From positions 1 through 64,000 of the forward strand of contig JAAYCS010000189.1 of the NCBI GenBank assembly GCA_012729655.1: DNA of 64,000 nt, in the 5' to 3' direction. Numbering within the stretch: position 1 is the stretch's first letter; every line of letters starts with the position of its first letter. Shown here piece after piece: positions 43,527-52,310 of this stretch. The notes beneath the pieces are model-generated. The model made no database searches. It was not told the DNA's origin and saw nothing but the letters and a program-made list of their open reading frames with translations. The DNA comes from Desulfovibrionales bacterium. GTDB lineage: Bacteria; Desulfobacterota; Desulfovibrionia; Desulfovibrionales; Desulfomicrobiaceae. The position numbers and the translations under genes were made by a program.

Positions 43527-44818
43527 TTCCGGAAATAATCCAGCATGGCCGCTACGTTGTCACGATAGCGCAGATTGCCGCCGTGCCCGCCGACCGGATA
43601 AAGGGTCAGACGCGGACCGAATGTTCGGGAGAGAAAGGACAGATTGTCCCGGGTCAGGATCGGATCGTCAGCGTTGGTCATGACCGCCACATTGGAGCTC
43701 GTGCGCAGGAACGGGGCAATGGCCTCCAGACTGCATGCGGCCAGAGCCTTCTGGCGAGTGATGGTCGGGTCGTGAAAGGCCAGGAACGGCATCAGGTATT
43801 CCTCGACGTAATCGTCAAAACTTACGCTTACGGCCGCATCAAGATAGGGCGAAAGAGGCTCCTCCCGTGTCACCACATGTCCCCTGGGAACGATATATCC
43901 GGCTCCGGTGCAGACATCGCTGGTAAAGACCATGGACGCCAGGGAAAGACGGAAGGCCACGCCGATCAGAATCTTCAGTTCCTTTTCCGACAATGGCCGG
44001 CTGTCAAACAACGTAAAGAGAAACTCATCCCCGAAATTGACCTCGTCACTGGAGCGATAGGCTTCAGACAATTCCTGCACAAGGGCGGCCACCATCCGCG
44101 CAGCCTCGGCCCGGTCAGTGACGTTGTCCGCCAGCATGTGGTCCAGGATGGATACCGAGGTCAGCAGGTTCACAGCCGGATTGAGAAGCAACACCTTGCC
44201 GAATCCAAAACGCTTTTCCCGCTGGTCCAGCTCCGCCAGAAAGGCGGACTGGGTCCCGCCCAGGCTGAATCCGGTCAGATGAAAGCCGTTGATTCTGTCC
44301 CGGCCGATCTCGTTGGCGATGGCGTCCATGCTTGCGTACAGATCGGCCACATCATGCGGAATATAGCCCGGTACCTGGGTGGAAGAGACGCTGACCACGA
44401 AATTGGGGTACGTCGGGGAGGACAGGCAGACCACATGGAAGCCCGCTCGATAGAACACGTCCTGCAGGTAGCGGCAGGTGCCTGACTGATGCGAGGATCC
44501 TGTCCCGGCGATGACGAAAAGCAGGGGAGCCACTCTGCGCTGCAGGGCCACGGAGTACTGCAGGGTATCCTCGTACCAGAGAATGTCCGGCACCGGCCGC
44601 TCCTTCAAAAGTATCTCCCGGCCACGGATGGCGCCCAGATCCTTGAGTGGATTCAGATCCTTGAATGTTGCCGGTCGGATATCCCCCAAAGGGTACTCAT
44701 ACTGCGGAGGTGTACCCATGATTGTGGCCATATAGGGGTCCTTGATCGGATAGTCGTAGGCATGGGCAGAGACAACCCCCGACAGGACAAGAAGGCACGC
44801 GAAAAGGGCGCGGAACAT
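43523..44818 (-). CDS. Secreted alpha/beta-hydrolase (lipase/esterase-like)
   Basis: The 431-residue protein has a signal peptide (LFACLLVLSGVVSAHA), so it is periplasmic. The alpha/beta-hydrolase features are PLLFVIAGTGSSHQ (oxyanion region), the nucleophile elbow GFSLGGTQSAFLAEL with Ser in GxSxGG, an acid in TNADDPIL, and a C-terminal GGHGGNLRY with the catalytic His. It overlaps mlaA by 4 nt, so the two are translated together. That suggests a role in outer-membrane phospholipid or acyl-chain handling. The substrate is unproven. Confidence 0.78.
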   Translation of the reverse strand: MFRALFACLLVLSGVVSAHAYDYPIKDPYMATIMGTPPQYEYPLGDIRPATFKDLNPLKDLGAIRGREILLKERPVPDILWYEDTLQYSVALQRRVAPLLFVIAGTGSSHQSGTCRYLQDVFYRAGFHVVCLSSPTYPNFVVSVSSTQVPGYIPHDVADLYASMDAIANEIGRDRINGFHLTGFSLGGTQSAFLAELDQREKRFGFGKVLLLNPAVNLLTSVSILDHMLADNVTDRAEAARMVAALVQELSEAYRSSDEVNFGDEFLFTLFDSRPLSEKELKILIGVAFRLSLASMVFTSDVCTGAGYIVPRGHVVTREEPLSPYLDAAVSVSFDDYVEEYLMPFLAFHDPTITRQKALAACSLEAIAPFLRTSSNVAVMTNADDPILTRDNLSFLSRTFGPRLTLYPVGGHGGNLRYRDNVAAMLDYFRK

Positions 44819-44979
44819 GCGCTTTCCTCCATTATCAAAAATTTTGCTTCACCTACTGCGTTGCCTGTCGCATGGCAACATCGGGAATCGCTTCGCCGAC
44901 CAGAGTCCGGCACAGAATGCCCCGGTCAAGCCAGTCTGGTTCGGCTTCCGCCGGCGAATCCCATCCGGTCCGCAAACAC

Positions 44980-45012
44980 AATCCCCGCCAGGAAACTTCC
45001 TGGCGGGGATTT
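44980..45012. terminator. Terminator near the end of the pho operon
   Basis: AATCCCCGCCAGGAA pairs with TTCCTGGCGGGGATT. On the plus strand TTTT follows; on the minus strand the T content is lower. It lies 39 nt beyond the phoU stop codon and between the phoU and hydrolase transcription units. Confidence 0.7.
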
Positions 45013-45050
45013 TTCGCCGTGACCTGTCTGCGCTTCCATGCGCGGACCTG

Positions 45051-45722
45051 TTATTGGTGCTCGTCAAAATAGCGCTTGTGCTTGATGTTCACGCCCTCTG
45101 AAATGAAGACAACGGATTCGGCGATATTCGTGGCCAGATCCCCGATGCGTTCCAGGCGGCGGATCAGGATGATGGTGTGCACGGAGCGCTCGATGGCCGG
45201 TGTCTCATGGATCATGTATTCAATGACCTTGCGCATGTTCTTGTGGTTCAGGACGTCGACCTCGTTGTCCAGGCTGCAGACCTGCAGGGCCGCCTCCACA
45301 TTGCCCGAGGTAAAGGCCTGGATCGCATGCTGGAGCATGGCCATGGCCTTCCCTCCCATTTCCGCCACATCATCCTGAAAAGGCAATGGGGGGCGAGAAC
45401 TCAGCATGATGGATCGCTCCGCGATATTGACTGCCTCGTCGGCGACGCGCTCCAGATCCACACTGATGCGCATGCATCCCAGGATGAAACGCAGATCCCC
45501 GGCCACAGGTTGCTCCAGGGCCAGAAGCCTGAGGGCCAGTTCATCGATCTCCACATCCAGACGGTTGACCTGGACATCCCCGTCCTGAACCTCTTCGGCG
45601 AGGTACAGATCCTTCTTGACATAGGACCTGACGGCCTTGCCCACCGCTTCTTCGGTCAGGGCCGCCATCTTCAGCACCTTGAGTTTCAATGCCTCGATTT
45701 CTTCATGCAAATGCGTATACAT
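45051..45722 (-). CDS. phoU: Phosphate signalling protein PhoU
   Basis: The 223-residue protein is two three-helix bundles and dampens Pho signalling by linking the Pst transporter with PhoR. Typical segments are EVQDGDVQVNRLDVEIDELALRLLALEQPVAGDLRFILGCMRISVDLERVADEAVNIAE and the second-half repeat LVRRLERIGDLATNIAE-like RRLERIGDLATNIAESVVFISEG, both containing the metal-binding ERxxD pattern. It is last in phoB-phoR-pstB-phoU. Confidence 0.95.
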   Translation of the reverse strand: MYTHLHEEIEALKLKVLKMAALTEEAVGKAVRSYVKKDLYLAEEVQDGDVQVNRLDVEIDELALRLLALEQPVAGDLRFILGCMRISVDLERVADEAVNIAERSIMLSSRPPLPFQDDVAEMGGKAMAMLQHAIQAFTSGNVEAALQVCSLDNEVDVLNHKNMRKVIEYMIHETPAIERSVHTIILIRRLERIGDLATNIAESVVFISEGVNIKHKRYFDEHQ

Positions 45723-45766
45723 ATTTCACATCCTTATAAAATTTCATGCAACCCCGCAGGGCCGCA

Positions 45767-46528
45767 TCAGCCGAATCGGCCAGTGATGTAATCCTCGGTC
45801 TGTTTGTTCTCCGGCCGCGTGAACAGCTTGCTCGTGGGACCGACCTCGATGAGCCGCCCCATGTAGAAAAAAGCCGTCCTGTCGGAAACGCGGGCTGCCT
45901 GCTGCATGGAATGCGTGACAATGATGATGGTGAAGCTGCTCTTCAGTTCGTGGATCAGTTCCTCGATCTTCTGCGTGGCAATGGGATCCAGGGCCGATGC
46001 CGGCTCGTCCATGAGCAATACCTCGGGCTCCACGGCCATGGCCCTGGCGATGCACAGCCTCTGCTGCTGCCCCCCTGACAGACTCAGACCCGACTGATCC
46101 AGGCGGTCCTTGACCTCATCCCAGAGTGCGGCCAGTTTGAGACTCTCCTCGACCCGGGTATCGATTAAATTGCGGTCGCTGACCCCGTTGACTCGCAATC
46201 CATAGGCGACGTTTTCGTAAATGCTCTTGGGAAAGGGGTTGGGCTTCTGGAAGACCATGCCCACCCGCCGCCGCAGCACCACCACATCGTGGGCAGGATC
46301 GTTCAGATCCTGGCCGTCCATGGTCAATGACCCTTCGACCCTGACCCCGGCAATGAGATCGTTCATCCGGTTGATGCAGCGCAGGAATGTCGACTTGCCG
46401 CATCCGGACGGACCGATCAGGGCCGTGGCCTGATGCTGGTACATGTCAAATGTGATGTCCTGCAGGGCGTGAAAATCTGAATAGTAAAAATGAAGATTTC
46501 TGCACGAAACCTTGACCTGCTCTGTCAT
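45767..46528 (-). CDS. pstB: Phosphate ABC transporter ATP-binding protein PstB
   Basis: The 253-residue ATPase of the phosphate importer. Walker A is GPSGCGKST (about residues 37-45), the signature [19 protein letters not shown], and Walker [14 protein letters not shown]. It is not with pstSCA, which lies about 10 kb away on the other strand, but sits in the regulator operon. The start ATG overlaps the phoR stop by 4 nt. Confidence 0.95.
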   Translation of the reverse strand: MTEQVKVSCRNLHFYYSDFHALQDITFDMYQHQATALIGPSGCGKSTFLRCINRMNDLIAGVRVEGSLTMDGQDLNDPAHDVVVLRRRVGMVFQKPNPFPKSIYENVAYGLRVNGVSDRNLIDTRVEESLKLAALWDEVKDRLDQSGLSLSGGQQQRLCIARAMAVEPEVLLMDEPASALDPIATQKIEELIHELKSSFTIIIVTHSMQQAARVSDRTAFFYMGRLIEVGPTSKLFTRPENKQTEDYITGRFG

Positions 46529-48339
46529 GACTTTTCCTCTGCGCTCTGCCCGGCCAGGGGCAATGTGATGATGAATCTGGATCCGGTGCCCGTCTCCGGC
46601 ACCGGGCTCTGGGCCGTGATCCGGCCGCCATGGTTGACCATGATGTGGCGGCAGATGGCCAGACCCAGACCGGTACCGCCCACAGCGCTGTTGCGGTCCT
46701 TTTCTACCCGGTAGAAACGTTCGAAAATTCGGGCCTGATCCTCCCGGGGAATGCCCGCCCCGTTGTCATCAATGCAGATATCCAGACTGGAACCGTTGAC
46801 GGCGGCATGTACGTGAATCCTGGCGTTGGCCTCGGGCACGTACTTGACCGCGTTCTCCAGGACGTTGCGGAAAACCTGCACCAACTGCTCGAAGTTGGCA
46901 CGCACCGGTGGGGCGGACTCGGGCACGTCGTTGATGAAATCGATATGCTTGCGCAGGGGCTGACAGCTTTTCCAGGCCGAATACATGGCCGAGGACGGAT
47001 CCACCGCGATCACGTCCAACCGCTGTTTGGCATGCTCCAGGCGGGAAAGCTGCAGCAGGTCGTCGAGCATGGCGTTCATGTGGTTGCCGTTGCGCAGAAT
47101 GACTTCCAGAAAGGATCTCGTTAGCTCCGCATCGTATGCATCCATGGCCATCAGGGTTTCGGCATATCCCTTGATCGAGGTCAACGGCGTGCGCAGTTCA
47201 TGGGAGACATTGGCTACGAAGTCTCGGCGGATCTGCTCCACCCGCCTGATCTCGGTTATGTCGTGAAAGACCATGATGGCCCCAGGTTCCGCATCACCCT
47301 TGATCGGGACGATGGAAACTTCAAACCATTTCCCGCTCTGCAGATTCACTTCCAGACTGGCCTGGGAAAAATCCCCTGCCTTGCGGCGGGACAAGGCCGC
47401 GTCGCACGCGTCCTGCAAATCCTGGATGCGGGCGACCTCCATGGGCTTCCGGCCGGCGTAGGCCGGAAGACCAGGAAAAATTTCCTGGGCCGCATAGTTG
47501 CCGCGCAGGATATGCCCTCTCCCGTCCAGCACGATGACCCCGGCCTTCATTCCGTTCAGGACGGCCTCGGACTCCATTTTCTGCTTGGTGATGGTCTGCA
47601 CGTTGAGCTCAATGCGCTCGGCCATGTTGTTGAATGCCGATACCAGAGGGGCGAGCTCCTTGCTGGGAGAAATCCGAATGCGCCTGCCCGGGTCGCCCTG
47701 GCCGATATCCGAAGCGGCCTGGGCCACCGATGAGATGGACCGGACAACATACCGGGACACCAGAGAGGCAAGGGCAAAAGCCAGCAGGATGCTGCCGGCC
47801 ATTACCCAGCCGGCTCGCCCGTAGAGGCGGTCTGTGGTGCCCCGTATCTGGCTCATGGGTCGCGCAATGCGCAGTATGCCCATGGACACCTCTCCATGGC
47901 CGGAGTGGGTCTGGGCCGCATACATCAAATACTGCCCCAGGGTGTCGCTGTAGCGCATGCTTGTGCCTGCTCCCCGGGCCACCGCCTCTGCAACTTCGGG
48001 CCGTTGCAGATGGCTTTCGAGCTGACCGACCTGATCCTTGGTCATCCCTGAGTCAGTCAAGACCCTGCCTGACTCGTCCATGTAGGTGATGCGCAGATCC
48101 ATGCGCGCGGCCAGGGTGCGCAGGGTCTCCCCCAGCGCTTCCAGCGAGGGCGACCTGCTGGTCAGCAGCACCCAGTCCACGGCCCGGAGATCCCTCAACG
48201 CGCCCTCCCTGGCCTCCTGCTCCACAGTCTGCTCCAGATGTCGGTGCAGATAGTACAAGGGAAGCCCCATGGTCAGCAGAAGGATGAGGCCGAATGACAG
48301 GGCCAGCCGGTCACGGAGGGAAAATGTGGTTGCTATCAT
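46525..48339 (-). CDS. phoR: Phosphate sensor histidine kinase PhoR
   Basis: A kinase of about 604 residues. The ATG at 48339 is preferred because GAGG precedes it; the longer frame begins at a TTG. N-terminal helix [20 protein letters not shown], an extracytoplasmic region of about 150 residues, a second helix near 170-190 and a HAMP domain come first. A PAS domain follows ([27 protein letters not shown]), then HisKA ([21 protein letters not shown]) and HATPase ([22 protein letters not shown]). E. coli PhoR lacks this large periplasmic sensor. Context in phoB-phoR-pstB-phoU supports the assignment. Confidence 0.92.
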   Translation of the reverse strand: MIATTFSLRDRLALSFGLILLLTMGLPLYYLHRHLEQTVEQEAREGALRDLRAVDWVLLTSRSPSLEALGETLRTLAARMDLRITYMDESGRVLTDSGMTKDQVGQLESHLQRPEVAEAVARGAGTSMRYSDTLGQYLMYAAQTHSGHGEVSMGILRIARPMSQIRGTTDRLYGRAGWVMAGSILLAFALASLVSRYVVRSISSVAQAASDIGQGDPGRRIRISPSKELAPLVSAFNNMAERIELNVQTITKQKMESEAVLNGMKAGVIVLDGRGHILRGNYAAQEIFPGLPAYAGRKPMEVARIQDLQDACDAALSRRKAGDFSQASLEVNLQSGKWFEVSIVPIKGDAEPGAIMVFHDITEIRRVEQIRRDFVANVSHELRTPLTSIKGYAETLMAMDAYDAELTRSFLEVILRNGNHMNAMLDDLLQLSRLEHAKQRLDVIAVDPSSAMYSAWKSCQPLRKHIDFINDVPESAPPVRANFEQLVQVFRNVLENAVKYVPEANARIHVHAAVNGSSLDICIDDNGAGIPREDQARIFERFYRVEKDRNSAVGGTGLGLAICRHIMVNHGGRITAQSPVPETGTGSRFIITLPLAGQSAEEKS

Positions 48340-48347
48340 GCCAAGCC

Positions 48348-49043
48348 TCAATCCGCCTGATTTTCACGTTTCATGCGGTACCCGATGCCGCGGACCGTCT
48401 CCAGCCAGTCGGCATAGGGCCCGAGTTTCTTGCGCAGGCGGCGGACATGGGTATCCACGGTGCGCGAGTAGCCTTCGAATTCATAGCCCCAGGCATTGCT
48501 CAGCAGCTGCTCGCGGGACAGAACCTTGCCCTCGTTGCGGATGAACTCTCCCAGCAGATTGAATTCCGTAGGGGTCAGATGCGCATCTTCGCCGTCCACC
48601 AGCAAGGCATAGGCCTCGAAATCTGCCACCAGGCCCTCTCGCTGCCAATGAGCGACCTTGGGCTGGATGTTCGCGTTACGACGCAGCACTGTCTTGATCC
48701 GCAGCATCAGTTCCCGCGGACTGAATGGCTTGACCACGTAATCGTCGACCCCGAGTTCAAAACCGAGAATCCGGTCCACTTCATCTCCTCTGGCTGTCAG
48801 CATGACAATAGGAATGTGCGACGTTTCGGCAGCGCCTTTCAACGCCTTGCAGACATCGACCCCGCTCATGCCCGGCAGCATGAGGTCCAGTAAAACCAGA
48901 TCCGGCCGTTCGGTCTGGGCCAATTGCAGCCCCTTTTTCCCATCGCGGACGACAAAACAGTCATACCCGTTGGACTTCAGATGGAACGCCAACAGGTTGG
49001 CGATGTCAGGCTCGTCCTCGACGACCACTATCTTCTGGGCCAT
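48348..49043 (-). CDS. phoB: Phosphate response regulator PhoB
   Basis: The 231-residue OmpR/PhoB-type regulator has a receiver domain (VVVEDEPDI, phospho-acceptor Asp in LVLLDLMLPGMSG, Lys in VKPFSPRELMLRI) and a C-terminal winged helix (LTPTEFNLLGEFI, then YSRTVDTHVRRLRKKLG). It binds Pho boxes to activate phosphate genes. Pho-box-like repeats lie 59 nt upstream of its own start, so autoregulation is expected. Confidence 0.94.
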   Translation of the reverse strand: MAQKIVVVEDEPDIANLLAFHLKSNGYDCFVVRDGKKGLQLAQTERPDLVLLDLMLPGMSGVDVCKALKGAAETSHIPIVMLTARGDEVDRILGFELGVDDYVVKPFSPRELMLRIKTVLRRNANIQPKVAHWQREGLVADFEAYALLVDGEDAHLTPTEFNLLGEFIRNEGKVLSREQLLSNAWGYEFEGYSRTVDTHVRRLRKKLGPYADWLETVRGIGYRMKRENQAD

Positions 49044-49101
49044 GCCTCCCCCTTCCTAACGGCAGGACTTTTTCTTTACCGTCCTTTCATATGGGAATCG
49101 T

Positions 49102-49119
49102 GTGACAGCATTGTGACAG
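49102..49119 (-). promoter_or_regulatory. Pho box upstream of phoB
   Basis: On the minus strand CTGTCACAATGCTGTCAC, two CTGTCAC half-sites spaced 11 nt apart. This is the classical PhoB-binding arrangement, 59 nt upstream of the phoB start codon. Confidence 0.8.
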
Positions 49120-49284
49120 TGTCATGAATTTCCTGTAACATCCTCCACCGAGCCAATCCAGGCACTCTGCTCTCACGCGCCATGCCTGTGTCACAGGAAT
49201 GAGGCGGTCCCTTCAGGTCCCGTCCGTCATCCACGTCACCCTTTGTTTTTCCATCCCGTCAGAATCTTTCCATGCCTTCTGGAC

Positions 49285-50661
49285 TTACTGGGGTCGCGTC
49301 CACTCGACCACCAGCATGTTCCGCCACTTGCCCTGCCTGTAGCGCCACCAGCCGACCACGGACAAGAGCACCAGAAAGGTGCAGCTCACGCCCCAGAAAT
49401 AATACAGGCCCAGACCCAGCCACACCCCGAGGACCAGTGGTCCGACCATGACCGCCAGCACCAGCCCGAGACGCGAGACCATGACAAACATGGTGTCCCC
49501 GGCCCCTTTCAGGGCGGCGTAGACGATGAAGCTGACCCCGTCGAAAAAGAGGTAGGCGACCACGATCATGAGCAGGACCCGGCCCATCTCGGCCACGGCA
49601 GCAAAGGCAGCCGGGTCCATGTCACGCGGCTGGAACAGGTACAGTACGGGACCGGGCGCCAGAAGGAAGATCGCCGACAGCGCGCCCAGATAGGCAAAGG
49701 TCAGGATCAGGCTGGCGCGCACGACCATGGGCACCTCGTCCGGACGGCCCGCGCCCATGGCCTGGCCGACCAGGGTGCTGGTGCCCATGGAAAAGCCAAC
49801 CAGGGGCATGAAGGCCAGGGCGTTGACATTGAGGGCGATATTGGTCGCGGCCAGTTCCAGGGTGCCCAGACGGCCGACCACGAAAACGAAGACCGTGAAA
49901 CCGAGGATGTCGAGAAAGAATTCCATGCCGCTGGGCAGACCGTAACGCAGCAGGCGTAGCCAGAGCCGGAAACGGAAGCCCCAGTCCGAGCGGAAGCGAA
50001 ATCCGGCGTGTTCCGGCCGGAGCATGGCCAGACCCAGGATGAGCGTGATTACCCCCCAGCTCATGGCCGTGGCCAAGCCTGCCCCGAAAATGCCCCACTG
50101 CGGAAATGGACCGACGCCGTTGATCAGGCAGTAGTCCAGGGGAATGTTCACGACCATTCCGGTCACGTTGGCCAGCATGACCACGCGCGTACGGCCCAGG
50201 CCGGTGAAGAATCCGCCCAGGGCCGCGCCAAGCAGGTGGATGCCGGCGCCCCAGCACAGCACGCGGAAATAGGTCGCCTCCAGATCCCGCAAGACCTCCG
50301 GATGCCCGCCCCAGCGGAAGATATCCTCGGCACGCAGGGCCAGCGCCCCCAGAACCACGGCGCCCAAAGCCGCGACATAGACGCCCTGCCAGACGATGCG
50401 GCCAATCAGGTCGTAGCGCCCCTGTCCCTTGTACTGGGCGACGAAAACCGCCACATACCCGGCCGTGCCGACAAAGATGGTCATGGCCAGCAGGGCCATG
50501 ATTCCGGCCGGCGTGGCGGCGGCAATGGCGTCCAGGGAATAGCGGGCCAGAAACAGGCGGTCCGTGAACTCCATGACCGTGGTCGCCGCCAGACTGGCCA
50601 CCAGCGGCATGGAAACCTTCAGGATGCGCCGGTAGATGGTCCTGGTGGTTGTGACTGGCAT
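49285..50661 (-). CDS. MATE-family multidrug/sodium antiporter
   Basis: The protein of about 458 residues has twelve predicted helices in two homologous halves. The halves begin with LKVSMPLVASLAATTVMEFTDRLFLARYSLDAIAAATPAG and LLRYGLPSGMEFFLDILGFTVFVFVVGRLGTLELAATNIALNV, the repeated entry of MATE (NorM-type) exporters. It exports cationic compounds in exchange for Na+ or H+; the substrate is unknown. Start context is weak. It lies downstream of the phoB promoter region but points the same way and is likely an independent unit. Confidence 0.88.
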   Translation of the reverse strand: MPVTTTRTIYRRILKVSMPLVASLAATTVMEFTDRLFLARYSLDAIAAATPAGIMALLAMTIFVGTAGYVAVFVAQYKGQGRYDLIGRIVWQGVYVAALGAVVLGALALRAEDIFRWGGHPEVLRDLEATYFRVLCWGAGIHLLGAALGGFFTGLGRTRVVMLANVTGMVVNIPLDYCLINGVGPFPQWGIFGAGLATAMSWGVITLILGLAMLRPEHAGFRFRSDWGFRFRLWLRLLRYGLPSGMEFFLDILGFTVFVFVVGRLGTLELAATNIALNVNALAFMPLVGFSMGTSTLVGQAMGAGRPDEVPMVVRASLILTFAYLGALSAIFLLAPGPVLYLFQPRDMDPAAFAAVAEMGRVLLMIVVAYLFFDGVSFIVYAALKGAGDTMFVMVSRLGLVLAVMVGPLVLGVWLGLGLYYFWGVSCTFLVLLSVVGWWRYRQGKWRNMLVVEWTRPQ

Positions 50662-50773
50662 GGGGAAGGCTTGCCGCAAGACCGACAGGGTGGCAAGGAT
50701 CAGAGAACCCAGTTAAACAGCCGTGTCGCCTCCGAAGGCCTTCAAACCCGCATTTTGTGCCAGACACAATCCA

Positions 50774-51592
50774 TCACCGCGATGTGTCTTCGCCGTGACG
50801 ATCCCTGCCGCAAAGCAGAAATCCTAAAATCGGCCGGCACTTTTCCGCGCATGGGGCATAAAACTCGCCGTGGCTGCGGGTGCCGGAGCGGTTCTCGCGG
50901 CCCACGTAGAATTCGGCCAGCCCCACGGGTATGAGCCCATGGGTGGCCGCAAAATGCAGGAGCTTGGGCGCGCAGCATTCGCCCGTGCCCGTGGGCATGC
51001 CCGAACCGAGGAAGATCTCGGCCAGGGAACGGGTCTGGCCCCGTAAATTGGTCAGCCAGTAGAGATCGAAGATGCGGGCCATGAGGCCTTGGGAGAGTTG
51101 CCGTCGCTCCGCCATCAAACGAACACGGACCGGAGCAGTGGAAGCGAGAAGGTCTATCTCGCGGGTCAGGGCCTTGATGCGCGGCTCATCGCTTTGGATG
51201 ACCCGTTCGAATGCGGCCGGATCGAGAATCGGAGGAACCCAGCCCGGCACCTCCCAGACCCCGTTGTACTGACCGGAAAAAGCCTTCAGCACGTGTTCCC
51301 GCCCGGAATCGTCGCGGGCGAGCAGCACCCCGAACATCTGGCCCCGGGCCGGGCCGGACAGATAGCCCAGATGCAAGCGCGGGTCGTCATCCATACCCAG
51401 GCCAATGCTTCTGTGCCTCTCCATGTCGGCCAGGAGTTCCCGCGCCGCGTCCAGAGCCGGGGCGGCGGGCAGGCAGTGCTCCTGCCCGCAATCCCGGCAG
51501 TATCCGATGCAGTCGAGGGCGTCTTTTTCCATGGGCAATCCTGTACTGGGCGCGGGCCAGCCCGGTCCAGTCCCGAAGGGGCGTTGCTTCAT
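50774..51592 (-). CDS. Stand-alone homologue of the N-terminal domain of some RluA-type pseudouridine synthases
   Basis: The protein of about 272 residues starts with a Cys-rich patch (CIGYCRDCGQEHC). From about residue 60 it reads SGPARGQMFGVLLARDDSG, FSGQYNGVWEVPGWVPPI, a charged helix (LMAERRQLSQGLMARIFDLYWLTNLRGQTRSL) and GTGECCAPKLLHFAATHGLIPVGLAEFYVG. From memory, the helix and GTGECCAPKLL block match the extra N-terminal domain found on certain gammaproteobacterial RluA-family enzymes. No pseudouridine synthase catalytic domain follows. The role is unknown. Confidence 0.6.
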   Translation of the reverse strand: MKQRPFGTGPGWPAPSTGLPMEKDALDCIGYCRDCGQEHCLPAAPALDAARELLADMERHRSIGLGMDDDPRLHLGYLSGPARGQMFGVLLARDDSGREHVLKAFSGQYNGVWEVPGWVPPILDPAAFERVIQSDEPRIKALTREIDLLASTAPVRVRLMAERRQLSQGLMARIFDLYWLTNLRGQTRSLAEIFLGSGMPTGTGECCAPKLLHFAATHGLIPVGLAEFYVGRENRSGTRSHGEFYAPCAEKCRPILGFLLCGRDRHGEDTSR

Positions 51593-51695
51593 CCGCACAT
51601 CCCTACTGTCCTCAATAGAGAAGCCGCCGCACGCAGACCTTTACACTGAAGAATCCATAATCTATTTCTGAACTCAACATTCTCGCGGAGTGACA

Positions 51696-52016
51696 ATGCA
51701 GATACTTCTCATTCTTTCGAGCAACGATCCGGAAATAAAATGGAACGCAGTCAGGTTCGGCAACTTTTTGCTGGCCGAAGGCGAGGACGTCACCCTCTTC
51801 CTGAATGGTCCGGCGGTCGATCTGTATGCGGGTGACAGCGAGGCCTTCCCCTTGGCAGAGCAGGCCAAACTCTTCGCCTTGAGTGACGGGGTCCTCGCCG
51901 CCTGAGGTAAATGCCTGGGCGTCCACGGTGTGGACGCGAGCGAACATGTCAGGCTGTCGAACATGAAGTTCCTTTATGAGCAGGTCAAACTGGCAGACAG
52001 GATCATCAATTTTTAG
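51696..52016 (+). CDS. DsrE-family selenoprotein (UGA-encoded Sec at residue 70)
   Basis: The ATG at 51696 follows GGAG (51687-51690). The frame encodes a DsrE-like domain (MQILLILSSNDPEIKWNAV, then FALSDGVLAA) and meets TGA at 51903. It continues in frame as GKCLGVHGVDASEHVRLSNMKFLYEQVKLADRIINF to TAG at 52014. Related DsrE proteins have Cys in ...AACGKC..., so the UGA replaces a redox Cys, giving UGKC (Sec70, Cys73). A hairpin GCGTCCAC-GGT-GTGGACGC (51919-51937) starts 13 nt after the UGA with a GGU loop, like bacterial SECIS elements. The product has 106 residues. The Sec and selenium-insertion genes are not in the window. Confidence 0.85.
51919..51937 (+). promoter_or_regulatory. Bacterial SECIS-like hairpin
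   Basis: An 8-bp perfect stem with apical GGU, beginning 13 nt and reaching its loop 21 nt after the UGA at 51903-51905. These values fit known bacterial SECIS elements, including the GGU loop of E. coli fdhF. Confidence 0.75.
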
Positions 52017-52046
52017 CCGAAATCGCCTTTTTTCAGTCTGATCGGC

Positions 52047-52301
52047 TCATCTTCCGAGCAGGTTCCCCCCGGAGCACCAAACGCCCGGTCTGCAGATGGG
52101 GAAGACCGGCACGGTGACGTCCAGCATACTCCGTGCAATGGCCTTTACTGCGAAATGCACCACCGCGGTGGCGGCCACGGCCGTCTCGATGGGAAAGAAG
52201 AGGGCCATGACCGGGGTCAGCACAGTGCCCAGGCCAAAGCCCGAAAAGAGGGTCAGCCCGGAAACGGCCAGGCTGGACAGACAGATGACAAGATATTCCA
52301 C
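52047..52301 (-). pseudogene. Truncated TauE/SafE-family transporter
   Basis: An 84-residue remnant. It opens like a TauE/SafE sulfite/organosulfonate exporter (MEYLVICLSSLAVSGLTLFSGFGLGTVLTPVMALFFPIETAVAATAVVHFAVKAIARSML), with a good AAGGAGATAAA site before its GTG start. It then reads unrelated residues and stops, against about 250 residues for a full protein. The 3' part appears deleted up to the DsrE selenoprotein gene, 30 nt away. It lies 10 nt after chrA and may once have been in that operon. Confidence 0.7.
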
Positions 52302-52310
52302 TTTATCTCC

